Assembly (NCBI RefSeq): GCF_025698545.1
Contig: NC_068577.1
Location: forward strand, 44,161,250 to 44,225,249
Source of the DNA: Gossypium raimondii
Taxonomy: Eukaryota > Streptophyta > Magnoliopsida > Malvales > Malvaceae
Length of the DNA: 64,000 nucleotides
Direction of reading: 5' to 3'
Shown here: positions 35,272-46,489 of the stretch, piece by piece
Position numbering within the stretch: the first letter of the stretch is position 1
How the letters are laid out: the number at the start of each line of letters is the position of its first letter
Notes under the pieces: generated by a model
Seen by the model: only the letters and a program-made list of their open reading frames with translations
What the model was told of the DNA's origin: nothing
Database searches by the model: none
Program-made: the position numbers and the translations under genes

Positions 35272-35398
35272 GTCGTGCGGGTCTCCCGCTAGGAGCCCGC
35301 TATGCCAAAAGCAAGAGAAACCCCATCCCTCTCTTTCTTTTTTACACCCCCATGTCGCCACATGAGAGGGATTCGGGGGCGTAAAAGGAGATCCTATC

Positions 35399-35877
35399 AT
35401 TGTATTACAAGAAAAGGCTGAATAGTTATTCCCTTCGCTCACCACTGAATAGCCATTTATTCCCGTGTGAAGTAACATTTTTTCCCTTTTCAATTTTTGC
35501 CCTCACCTCTACCTAGAGAATGAAGAAGCACTAGAACCATCATCTTCTCCCTCAGTTCAATGGTAACTTTCTTTTTTTCTCATCTCTATGTTTCCCTTTT
35601 TTTCTCTTTGATTGCAGAAAAGACCTAGGTCAATCTATTCTTCATTCTTTCTTCTTTTTCTTCACCTTTTAAGTCAATAAAACCCTTTGGTTGCAGAGTT
35701 GCAACCTTTTTTTTTTCCCTTTGGTTGCAGAGTTGCAACCTTTTTTTTTTCTTCTTTTCTTTTTTGGCTTTTTCACTACATTTCTTATTTCCCCTATTTG
35801 AACTTTTTGGTAGTTAGAGCCATCAAAAAGGAATCAAGAGATATCGGAATGGGGAAATCTAGGACTTTGAGCACGAA
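35399..35877. other. Spacer before the NAGK pseudogene, with a 34-bp tandem duplication
   Basis: MITE-like CTGAATAG/TATTCCC motifs lie near 35420-35470. Two 34-base units, 35683-35716 and 35717-35750, each hold CCCTTTGGTTGCAGAGTTGC plus a T-run. No coding region before 35878 is supported. Confidence 0.6.
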
Positions 35878-37183
35878 GTGGCGGTGGCAACAAACTTGCT
35901 AGTTATTTTAGGATTGGATGGTGGAACCACTTCTACTGTCTACATTTGTATGTCAATTATGTCTTTCTCTAACGCCCTTCCCAACCCTCTTCCTGTTCTC
36001 GCCCATGCCATCACTGGCTACTCCAATTATAACAGTGTCGACGGTAATTTCACTCTCTCTGAATTTTTTTCTATTTATTGTTATTTTTAAGCTTAGGGTT
36101 CTCATCTTTATTTTTCTTAGTTGGAAGTCAAAGATAATAAACTTTTCATGCATTTAACAGAAATAGTTTCATATTCGAATAATTAAAGCAACGAAGATTA
36201 ACATTTTGTGAAGAAAAAAAAAAAACAAAGGCAGTATTTTGCTTTTATTGGCAGCATGGTTATGTGAAAATACTGAAGTTGTCTCTTCATTAGAAACTTC
36301 TAAAGAACTAGTAAAAAAGAGGATTAGATAGTGTATGAAATACATTTTGATATTTGATTGTGGTTACACGAATTATCATTCATTTGCTGGATAAGATAAA
36401 AACAGCACTTTACCATCTAGTTTTTGTTTATTTTTTAATATGGTTAGAATGTGGCAGAAATGAAGCGATGGGGAAGAACGTTAATGGCTCCCATAAAAGC
36501 CAACTTCATAATTTATGGAAAATCAAAGTTATAATATATAAAAAGTTAATCAAACTATAACTCTTAAAATATAGTACTTGCAAAGTGAATTGGAATAATA
36601 ATTAGATATGAACAATGATTTAAGTTATGATTATGAAATGGATTAAAACTAAATTATGGTTTTGTATGGTTCAGCTTTTAGGTTTACTTTTTGACACTAA
36701 TTAGTTTTATTTCCCCCCTGAAAATAAAGAAAACTTCAAATTTATATATAGGAAGTGGATGTGGAATTGAACTATCTGTGTTTGTTTGATGAAGTTGCCA
36801 GTTTATGATGTTTATGATGTTTTGATGAAGTTGCAGATTGATTAGAACCAAATTCGGTTTTTTTTAAAGCTTTAATTGGATCAAATTTTGAGGGAGCTTG
36901 CTCCTTTCCACTCGTGTGCACGACCATTTGCACTTCCTGCTACTCATTTTTTAATCTTGTTGAGATAGCTGTTTAATTTTTGTTGTTTATTTCTTCTATT
37001 TTTGGCTCTAAAATAGACATACTGTTAGTTCATGCCATTGTTTTAGATGTCAATTATCTGTACATTACAGATACTATGGCCAGGGAAACATTAGATCAAG
37101 TTATGGCAGATGCACTTTCAAAATCTGGTTCTAATCGATCTGCAGCATACATTTCATGTCTTCTTTTTGCAATGGCATTTTAA
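35878..37183 (+). pseudogene. Truncated N-acetyl-D-glucosamine kinase pseudogene (exons 1-2)
   Basis: N-acetylglucosamine kinases salvage GlcNAc by ATP-dependent phosphorylation. Exon 1 (35878-36043) encodes the N-terminal phosphate-binding motif LGLDGGTTSTVYIC and the segment PLPVLAHAITGYSNYNSV. Exon 2 (37071 to about 37145), after a GT-AG intron with a split aspartate codon, encodes ETLDQVMADALSKSGSNRSA. The family continues for some 250 more residues, but here similarity stops after the serine-alanine and a stop follows at 37181-37183. A possible earlier start at 35848 is in another frame. The splice sites survive, so the truncation looks like loss or rearrangement of the 3' part, not processing through an RNA. 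Confidence 0.78.
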
Positions 37184-37212
37184 GGATGCCTTTTTTTTTC
37201 TTATTCTTAGAA

Positions 37213-37360
37213 TGCGTATAAGTTATGACTCTGTGAGAAATATGTCAAGCCTGAAGATGTTGTAGGAGCAAAAGAAGTGAAGTCAAGTGACGAAAAATTG
37301 AGTGAAGATGAATATGCTGCCTCGGATGATGAGGAAATCACCGAAAAAACAGATCTTTAG
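37213..37360 (+). other. Acidic coding-like fragment, unidentified
   Basis: One plus-strand frame reads KPEDVVGAKEVKSSDEKLS then EDEYAASDDEEITEKTDL before TAG at 37358-37360. The even, acidic, serine-rich composition looks like a former exon from a nuclear protein. I do not recognise the gene. It directly follows the broken NAGK fragment and may mark a junction of two gene pieces. Confidence 0.4.
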
Positions 37361-38402
37361 GCACATATTATGCCCTGCATGCTCGCTACGAAAATTGTCT
37401 TGTGTTGTACATGATGTTCAGCTCCAGGAAAACAGAACCAGGGAACATGTGGAAAAATCCTACTTACCCCTTTTTGTCATTACTTTCCATGGATGTTTGT
37501 GTAAATTAATCCACTATTGTTCAATAATTCAAATATTTATCCACTGCTGAGACTTTAAAAAGCAATTCTCCCATATCCTCCTACTCCTTATGTGCCTGCT
37601 TCAATTACACATTGGTTGATCTAACTTTGGTGATGACTTGGTTGGCTGCCAATGGAATTTATATCTCCCATGTCTCCAATACTTTATGGTGGAATTCATT
37701 TTGCATGGCTTTTGATTTGGTCTACAAATTTTTGGTTGGTTAGGGTAGTCTCATATAGAAGTTAAAACATGGGTTTGTTTGGTGTATAAATGTTTGATAT
37801 TTTTCATATATATAAAAATGAGAATAATTATTACTTTTGGATCAATATTTGTAATTTTGACAACTATGATCCCATGAGATTATGTTATAATTTTTGTTAA
37901 TTCATATTTTAATAAAAATTATATTAATAATGTTATTAAATTATATATTTTATTTTATTTAATTATATTTAGTAATAATTATATTAAAATATAATTAAAT
38001 TACTTATTATTTTAATAATAATCTTAGTAAAATTTAATAACAATAATTATGTACTTAAAATAAATTTATTAAGGGTACTCTAGTCATTTTAGTTTTTTTT
38101 ATACTATTACAGTATCATTCTATTCAACCAAACACAAGAATATTATTACGTTCTATTCCTTTCCATTCAACCAAACAATTAAATTATCGATTACAGCTTC
38201 TATTCCATTATAGTTCTATTCCATTTCAACTCTATTCCATTATAACTCTATTTTATTACAATGAACCAAACGTGTCTTAAGTATTTAGAGGAAGAAATAT
38301 TTTACTCTCTTTCAATAAAAAGAACTAAAATTCAATTTGAAATATAGTTAAGGGACTTTTGTAGTACTTTTAACCGAACCCATTCTATTTTCTTTCGATA
38401 AT
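37361..38402. other. AT-rich intergenic DNA, possible MITE at 37.77-38.28 kb
   Basis: GGGTTTGTTTGGTGTA near 37770 and GAACCAAACGTGTCTTA near 38264-38280 face each other, with repeated CTATTCCATT motifs near the right side. A MITE is possible; no target duplication was verified. Confidence 0.35.
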
Positions 38403-39322
38403 AGGGTTTGTTTGTTTTATTGAAAATTACTTCGGAAAATGATTTTTGGAAAATAATTTACTTTCCTGAAAAATTTAATATTTTTGGTGTTTTGGATAAA
38501 TCAGATAAAATATTTTCGTTGTTTAACAAATTTCTTAGAAATATTTTATAAAAGATATTTTCAATGAAACAAACATACTTATATGAGATTTTCATCTTTT
38601 ATTGTTTAATTGAGTTTATTTTATATCTACAAATTTTATATTTTACATTGTTTTTGCATATATTAAATTTTTTTGTTAAATTGATTCATTACAACATCAT
38701 TTTTTAGTTACATGATTATCAAGTGAGTATTTTTATTTAAAATGTGACATTAACAAAATTGGCAAAAAAATTTAACAATGTCAACAATTGGACTTGATTT
38801 TTAAATTTGAAAAGTAGAAGGACTAAATTCTTGAAAATAAAATTACAGAGACTAAATTGTAAAATTTTGAAGAATACATAGACTTATGACATATTTAACC
38901 TTTATACTACAAAACATTTACCATTAATATATTATAATTGTAATAAATATTTATTATTAAAATATTAATATTGAATATTTTCAATAATATGTGAAGAATA
39001 TTATTTAAAATTATTATTTTAAAATTGGAATATTAAATAGTTTATTAAAATAATACATTATATTATTATATTAATAATTTATTATATGACTAAACATAAA
39101 TAATTAAATGTTTATGTTTAATAATTTATTATTAATATAATAATATTAAATTTGATTTAAGTTAATTTTGAATAAAATAAAATACTTAATAGAGAAGCTC
39201 TCTAAAATGGTAAATCGTTTTATAAGAGAAATGTTTATTTTCTATTCGTAAATTATTTTATTTGAACCGAACACAGAAAAATGGAGAAGATATTTTCTTT
39301 AAAACGTTTTTCAACCGACCCT
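38403..39322. mobile_element. Possible hAT-like MITE, AT-rich
   Basis: The left end AGGGTTTGTTTGTTTTATTGAA faces a right end whose reverse complement is AGGGTCGGTTGAAAAACG, with further inward similarity (GAAAATATTTTC-type). The interior is AT-rich and non-coding. No matching 8-bp flanks were found. Confidence 0.45.
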
Positions 39323-39413
39323 AAGGAGAAAAGCAAAGTGTATGAAGGATATTATGGTCATTTTTAGCTAATAAAACACACAGCTAGATCTAAAGATTTA
39401 AGAATTCGAAAAC

Positions 39414-39424
39414 CCCAACGGTCA
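39414..39424 (+). promoter_or_regulatory. MSA element (mitosis-specific activator) of the kinesin gene
   Basis: CCCAACGGTCA matches the MSA consensus YCYAACGGYYA, bound by three-repeat MYB (MYB3R) factors in G2/M-expressed plant genes. It lies about 210 bases before the ATG. KIN-12 kinesins work at the phragmoplast in cell division, so the fit is good. Confidence 0.7.
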
Positions 39425-39634
39425 TCTCCATCCGCTTCTCACAAGCAAAAACTTCCCATCACCCCCTTTCTGCTTCTCTACAAATTCAAATTTAAATTTA
39501 AATTCAAATTCGAAGCCCTCCCTCACTCCCTCTCTTTCTCAGAGATCTCAAATCTTTCTTCTTCTTCTTCTTCTTTTTCTTGTCTATACATTCTTCTTTT
39601 TTCTGAAAACTCCCAAAATACGAGAGTGAAAACA

Positions 39635-42600
39635 ATGAAATCAACTGCAGAAGCCGCCGTTGCCGAGAATGGCCGGTTTTTGGGGAGCATTTCCACTTCT
39701 TCGCTTCGAAATCTGCTTCCTAAATCAAAACTTAAGAAAAGCATCAAGAAATCCAACTCTGAAAACACTCCTCCACCAGATCCCAACATTATTCAAATAA
39801 ATAATTCAGCCCAGTTTTCCCCCAAATCTCCACTCTCCAAATCGCTTACTTCTGACTCCTTCGTTAACCCATCTGACGCTCATCCCCAAATTCCGCTTTC
39901 TATGGACTCTTCCGTCAAGGTATAGTTAAACAACATCAGTATTTCCTTCTTCTTCTTCTTCTTTTAAGAAAAATGATATAGGTTGAACCATTGTTTGGAA
40001 TTTAAGCAGAAAGATATGGTTGAATCCGAAGAACAAAATGGAGAATTGACGAATTTAGATCCATCCGTCAAGGTAAGCTCAATTTCAGTGCAACACAGTT
40101 CTCATAATTTTAAAGCTTTTAGCATATTTCTAAACTTGATTTTGAACTTTTTCTGGGTTTTTTCAATCTTTAGCAAAGTTGAAAACCGAACTTGCTTTTT
40201 AAGTTTGACTCAATTTCCATTTTTTTTTGAACAAATAGGTGGTAGTGAGAATTAGACCCATAAATGGTCAAGAAAAAGAAGTGGATCGAACAGTGAGGAA
40301 GGTTTCTTCAGATTCTTTATCAGTCGGTGACCGCAAATTCACATTCGATTCTGTTCTTGATGCAAATTCCAGTCAGGTTAGTCAGTAGAAGCAATTTTCA
40401 AATCTTTATTTATATTTTTCCTTTTTAGAAAAAAAGGGTGTGTTGACTCATAATAAACTGTATTTTTTTGGTGGCTACCAGGAGAATGTTTTTCAGCTAA
40501 TTGGTGTTCCTTTGGTTAAAAATGCATTAGCTGGTTTCAACACTTCAATTTTGTCATATGGACAGGTACTCTTTAGAATATATAAAGATATTTTAAGCTC
40601 TTTATCTGTTTGATGAGCATTCATAACAATAAAATTTGATGGTGAGTTGTGTATAAAGTAACCATGGTTAATGCAAAATTACTTGTCAATAGACTGGAAG
40701 TGGAAAGACTTATACAATGTGGGGTCCACCAAGCGCCATGGTTGAGGACCATTCACCTGCGAGCCACCAGGGGATTGTTCCTCGTATCTTCCAAATGCTG
40801 TTCTCTGAGATTCAAAGGGTATGCTCTTCTGTTTTCCTTATTCTGAATTTTATTAGAAAATGAGTATTAGGACTTAGGAGTTTGAAAGTGTAGTTCATTG
40901 CTTCATATGTTTAAATTTTGTAGGAACAAGAGAACTCTGATGGGAGACAGACAAATTATCAGTGTCGTTGCTCCTTTCTTGAGGTATGTACTGGATTGAA
41001 GTAGTCTAGTTTGCCGTCCTGAATCTGAATGCTTGTATAAAACAATGTCTGGACCTTTTGTTAGACATAATGTAATGCTTTCTGTACGTTTATTCTCAGA
41101 TTTACAATGAGCAAATTGGGGATTTACTCGATCCAACTCAAAGGAACCTTGAGGTAAATGTTTGCCTATACTTATTTTCCCATTCAAGCAGTTTCCCAGA
41201 GTTTATTGCTTCAGGGTGGTGCATAATTGGTTTGTTGGACATTGTTTTCCAGATAAAGGACGATCCAAAGAATGGATTGTACGTTGAGAATTTGACAGAA
41301 GAATATGTTTCTAGCTATGAGGATGTAACTCAAGTTTTGATTAAGGTAGGCAGGCAACCATACAAGCTGAAATAATGTTTTCAATGCATATTTATCTAAC
41401 ACGTTTTCTTTAAAATATTTATATTTAGTATAATCTTTACTCATAAGTCTATTTAACAATAGTGTTTTAATGATGTTAAACTTGTTATCGCTAAATTGAA
41501 TAGTGTATATATAAATTTTAACTAAAAACTGTAGGTAGTTTTTATAAATGGATACCTATTATTAGTTTCTAGTCAATTATCTAATTTAGTTGGTGTCAAT
41601 TGGCAAAAGCTTTAATCATAGTACTGATAGGAGAAATTTTATCAGTGATAAAAAATAAATATAATAAAGAATAAAGAAGATCATAGATATATTATTGACT
41701 TGAAATTTTCGTTCCATGCATGTATTTATTACTCTTTACGTGTGTTACAGGGGCTTTCAAGTAGGAAGGTTGGAGCAACAACTGTAAATTCCAAGAGCTC
41801 TCGGTCTCACATTGTTTTTACTTTTTTCATTGAATCTTGGTGCAAGGTACAGAGCCAAATCTTGATTTTATATCACTGAAGTCAAGACAAGATTTAGTTG
41901 CTAATCTTTTCTTTTGGGTGTCAACCAGTCTGGTTTTGTTCGATGACATTTTACTGTTGATGTTGTTCACTTCCATGATCAATGTTATGAAATGTACTCG
42001 TGCACATCTAGAATATAAGTGCTGCTGTTCTAGAAATAATGAGCTGATCATCATTGATTCATACAGCAGGGAGCTTCATCAAAATGTTTCAGCAGTTCAA
42101 AAACAAGCAGAATCAGCCTGATTGACCTTGCAGGATTGGATAGAAACAAACTTGAAGATGTTGGTAGACAACATGTACAGGAAGGCAAAAATGTCAAGAA
42201 GTCCTTATCACAACTTGGGTATGTTCATCATTACCTTTATATAATCTGGAAGGTATTATTGCGTATGGCTAGAGCTGATTGATATAATCTTTTCTTGTTT
42301 CATTGGTGTAGGTATTTGGTGAACACTCTTGCAAAAGAAACTCAACCTGAAAAACCTGAAGATGTTCCATATGGGGGTTCCTGTTTAACACGTATATTGA
42401 GAGAATCCCTTGGTGGCAATGCCAAACTCACAGTTATTTGCAATATTTCTGCAAACAACAGGTATTCTTTACATTTTTTGACTTTGTTCTTTATGTACAG
42501 AACCTTATTAATCGATAAGCTGCAATTTTTTTTCTGAGGTCATTATTTAAGCTAAGCTTATTGTTTTTGACTGCAGAAATACAAGTGAAATACTGAGCAC

Positions 42601-45182
42601 TCTTAGATTTGGGCAAAGGGTTAAAGCTGTAAGAAACGAGCCAGTAATAAATGAAATATCTGAAGATGATGTAAATGGCTTGAGTGATCAGATTCGTCAA
42701 CTGAAGGTCGAAAAGTTTCTACATTAGTTGCCCTTTTTATTGTACTTAATCATAACTTGACTTGCTGTTATATCAATTACAGGAAGAGCTTATAAGAGCA
42801 AAGTCTGATGCATATAACTCAGTTGGGAGTAAAAGTGGATATTTTAAAGGGTGGAATGCACGTGAAAGCTTGAACCAGTTAAGAATAAGCCTTAACCGCT
42901 CTTTGATCCTGCCACGCATAGATAACGAATACGAGGAAGAGATTAATATTGGCGAGGAAGATGTAAAGGAACTACGTCAGCAGCTAGATTATTTAGATAG
43001 CTCTTGTGAGACAAACTTAAGAGATCCATCGGACAAGAGAGGTTCCATTCAGTCTTCTGTAAAAGAAAGTTGTGAGACAGACTTGCTGAGTGAAGATGAC
43101 ATTCATTGCCCAAAAGAAACAGAGATAGAAGAAATTGATGAAGTGGAACTTCCTCCCATGTCCAGTCCTGAACCAGCTGATGACCTTTCAGTTACATCTA
43201 AAACTTTGAAGGCTGTTGATCCTTCAATTAGAAGTAGCATCTCCATCAGCCCACATCGTCGGTCTTCAATCCTCGAAGAGCCTACATTGTCTGAATCTCC
43301 CAAAATTGCAAATAATCTAAGGAAAAGCATGGCTGTTCCATCAGCACTTTTGGCCAGTCAGAAAAATGTATCAGAGAGTTCAGAGTCAGAGGTATTACGA
43401 CAGTCGCTCAGATATAGTGACCACATCAGGTCCTCATTACATACAAGCAAGACGTTTTTAGGACCTACAGAGTCTTTGGCTGCAAGCCTTCAAAGGGGCC
43501 TGCAGATTATTGATCAACACCAGCATAGTTCAGTTCCCAACAGATCTTCAGTTGCCTTCTCTTTCGAACACCTGATGCTGAAACCTTCTCCAGAAGCAGA
43601 CAAGGCCAATGCTTCTGTTCAAACATTACCAAATGACAAACCATCTCCTGATGGCTCTTCTACTCCTGTGTTTTGTTCATCTTGCCAAAGGAAGTTTGAA
43701 AATAACCACCCTGATGAGGTTCAGGATAGCTTGAAGACATGGATTGTAACGGTTGATAACCAACAGAGAGATGGCGGGAACACAGTATGTTCAAGACTTG
43801 CTCTGGTTCAAGGAAACATTTTCTCTTTTATGGTTTGCTTGTTCCATACTTATTAGTTTTTTGTTGCTTCCATTTCAGGTGGAAGAAGCCTCCATAAAAG
43901 AGAAAACACTTGAAAGTGTTTGTAAGGAGCAAGCAGCCAAAATTGAGCAGTTAACCCAGCTGGTAATAATTTTATTGACCTCTTTAGTCTTTAGAAATAA
44001 GAGCATGCATAACTGGATTAAATCTGATGGTTTAAAACTACTACAGGTGGAAAAATACAAACTTGAAAGAGAAATTTCTGCAATTGAACATGCTCCTGAG
44101 CCTCTGAAGAATGAAATAATACCGTTTGATGAGCAGTCCAACAACGGTGAAAATGGAAAAGAATATTTTGATATGACTGAAAAGGAAGCACTTCTTCAGG
44201 AGATTCAGACATTGAAGAGTAAATTGCAGTCATATACTGCTTCTCCATCTCCAAACAAGTCTACTGAAATACTGAGGTCCTCTTTGTTGTCACGTTCCAT
44301 TCAATTGCGAAAAAGTGTAGACTGTCGTAATAACAGCGAGGAAGAACTTGAGCGAGAAAGACAAAGATGGATGGAAATGGAAAGTGACTGGATATCCCTG
44401 ACCGATGAACTCAGGATGGATCTGGAATCTAACCGCTGCCGTGCCGAAAAAGTAGAGATGGAACTGAAATTAGAGAAGAAGTGTACCGAGGAGTTAGATG
44501 ATGCTCTTAGCAGAGCTGTCCTTGGTCATGCTAGAATGGTTGAACACTATGCTGATCTTCAAGAAAAATACAATGATCTGGTTACGAAGCACCAGGCGAT
44601 AATGGAAGGCATAGCAGAGATAAAGAAGGCAGCAGCAAAGGCAGGAAGCAAAGGTCATGGTGCACGTTTTGCCAAATCCCTGGCGGCTGAGCTCTCAGCT
44701 CTTAGAGTGGAAAGGGAAAGGGAGAAAGAACAATTGAAAAAAGAGAACAAAAGTCTCAGAATCCAGCTAAGAGACACAGCAGAGGCAGTTCACGCTGCTG
44801 GAGAACTCCTAGTTAGGCTGAGAGAAGCTGAGCAAGCTGCCTCAATTGCTGAGGTAAACTAACTTCTACATTTATACTGCTACATAAAAGGAACTGCAGA
44901 ATTGATCCTAACTTGAAATTTTTTTTACAGGAGAACTTTAGTAATGTTCAGCAAGAGAATGAAAAGTTGAAAAAGCAAGTGGATAAGTTGAAAAGAAAAC
45001 ACAAGATGGAAATGGTGACCATGAAACAGTACCTTGCAGAGAGCAGATTGCCAGAATCTGCACTGCAACCATTATATCGAGAGGATTCAGATGTAGCAGC
45101 ATCACACAACAGCAGTGCAATTCCATATGATGATCAGGCTTGGAGAGCAGAATTCGGAGCAATATATCAAGAACATTACTAA
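39635..45182 (+). CDS. Kinesin, KIN-12 subfamily (phragmoplast-type motor)
   Basis: Sixteen exons, all with GT-AG introns and consistent phases: 39635-39919, 40010-40072, 40239-40376, 40482-40565, 40693-40818, 40924-40983, 41100-41153, 41253-41345, 41751-41846, 42070-42218, 42312-42461, 42577-42706, 42783-43784, 43879-43962, 44047-44853, 44931-45182; about 1190 residues. KIN-12 proteins are plus-end-directed motors linked to the phragmoplast and division plane. The N-terminal extension contains [13 protein letters not shown]. The motor domain (about residues 117-500) has the P-loop GQTGSGKT across exons 4-5, switch I NSKSSRSH, and neck sequence [17 protein letters not shown]. Switch II reads DLAGLD, not DLAGSE. 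The tail has long coiled coils and the KIN-12-like segments [18 protein letters not shown] and [12 protein letters not shown]. It resembles KIN-12F/12E more than KIN-12A/B, but I cannot fix the orthologue. Exon 2 (63 bases) may be a cassette. Confidence 0.93.
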
Positions 45183-45886
45183 TTCATCTAAAACAAATCT
45201 GACCTTACTTCGGTCAGAATGAAGATATGTATACCTATGTTGTTTGTGAGTGTCGGATACGGGTATGTATCTTACACAATTTAATTCTTTTAAGAATGTT
45301 TTTTTTTTTTTTTGGTGTGTAAAAGTTACAAGTCAATTTTATACCCATATCCGGATATATATATGTTGGACATGGGTTAGAGCAAGAGGGACACATACTA
45401 CTATTCTTGTATTGAATGCATCATCTGATCTCTAATAAATTTTTTTTGAGTCTACGATGTCATGTCAGCAACGCATTCTTTGGGGTATTAATAATAGATT
45501 TTCTATTGAAATTTGCCTTTGAAACGTTTTCATGCAGAACTTAAATCTTCAATTTAAAAATTCTTTTTATCTTTTTCTTTTCATGTAAGAAATTATTTCA
45601 AATGAGCTATTGCATAAAATTATTTCTTTGGCCTAAAATTATCAATGGTTGTAAGGTTTCTTAAAGGCTATATATAAAAGGAAAAAGAAAGAATTATTTC
45701 TCTACGATTATTTATTTAATGGAAAAATATTTTTTATAATTAAATAAAATGATGAATTGTAAAGTACTAGTTTTGGGTTGAGTATTTGGATTTTATAATG
45801 GATTGAATTAGTTTTGATTTGGGTTGAATATGGGTAACAAGTTCAAGCTTAGTTATAAAATGATTTGGTGTCCAATAAAAATATTA
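45183..45886. other. 3' flank of the kinesin gene
   Basis: 3' UTR followed by AT-rich DNA. The open stretch at 45250-45435 has no recognised similarity. Confidence 0.6.
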
Positions 45887-46351
45887 GGGTAAATTACATT
45901 ATTAGTCACTAAATTATGTGTGGGTTTTTTTATTTTGGCTACTGAATTATTCAAAAGCTTTCGGTTGTTAAAATCGAAAGCTCTCTTCCTCTTCTCTTCT
46001 ATAGTTTAGTTTTTTTTTTCATGAAACAACTTTAGATATTACAAATCTGTGAACAAAAACTCAAACAACTTCTTTTTTCGATTTCTGACACTAACCGTCA
46101 AATCAACTTGGATCTAATGTATGTTCTTCTATTCGTCAATGGGTACTAATCTATCGTATTGAACATCGAATCGTCACTTGGAGCTTTTTGGTGGAATTAA
46201 AAAAAAAACTTAACAGCCTGGTGACTTGAATAAAATATTTGAATAGTTTAGACATTTCTAATAGTTCAATGACCAAATTGTAACTTTTTTTAGTTAAGTA
46301 AACAAAACAAAAACATACCTGTAGTTTAGTGACTAATGATGTAGTTTACCC
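45887..46351. mobile_element. MITE with ~40-bp terminal inverted repeats, 465 bp
   Basis: Begins GGGTAAATTACATTATTAGT and ends as the reverse complement of GGGTAAACTACATCATTAGT; both continue into a CACTAAAYTA segment. The ends resemble those of the fold-back element at 10.4-11.5 kb. It sits about 140 bases upstream of the TIM22-like gene start. The target duplication is obscured by A-runs. Confidence 0.78.
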
Positions 46352-46376
46352 AAAAAAAAATATGGAAGCTTCATAA

Positions 46377-46390
46377 AACGCCGTCGTTTG
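46377..46390. promoter_or_regulatory. Palindromic AAACGCCGTCGTTT motif upstream of the TIM22-like gene
   Basis: AAACGCCGTCGTTT, about 100 bases before the ATG. A near copy, AAACGATGTCGTTT, occurs in the solo LTR near 25873. The site is conspicuous in a gene-proximal position; function unknown. Confidence 0.35.
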
Positions 46391-46489
46391 CAGATAATCA
46401 AAACAAAATATCAGATGTCTTGTAAAGAAAAGATAGATAGGCACGTCGAGAAAGGGGGAAAAGGAACTCATAGTAGTTTTTGGACAAAA

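Larger units (their letters stand above)
34547..35398 (-). other. Nuclear plastid DNA fragment (NUPT): 16S-trnI spacer and start of trnI-GAU, split by a MITE
   Basis: Read on the minus strand, 35398 to 35199 and then 34560 to 34547 follow the plastid rRNA operon: the 16S-trnI spacer (ATGTGGCGACATGGGGG, GAGAGGGATGGGGTTTCTC, TTTTGGCATAGCGGGC), then trnI-GAU exon 1 and the beginning of its group II intron (GTGAGGGCTCTCAGC). Compared with the plastid sequence as I remember it, several CG sites read TG or CA. The hAT MITE at 34561-35198 duplicated GCTGAGAG within the intron part. Boundaries are where similarity fades. Confidence 0.85.

Noticed and set aside
38403..39322. Exact 8-bp target duplication for the AT-rich MITE
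   Set aside because: Flanks at the best ends do not match, so the element call is kept at low confidence without a duplication.
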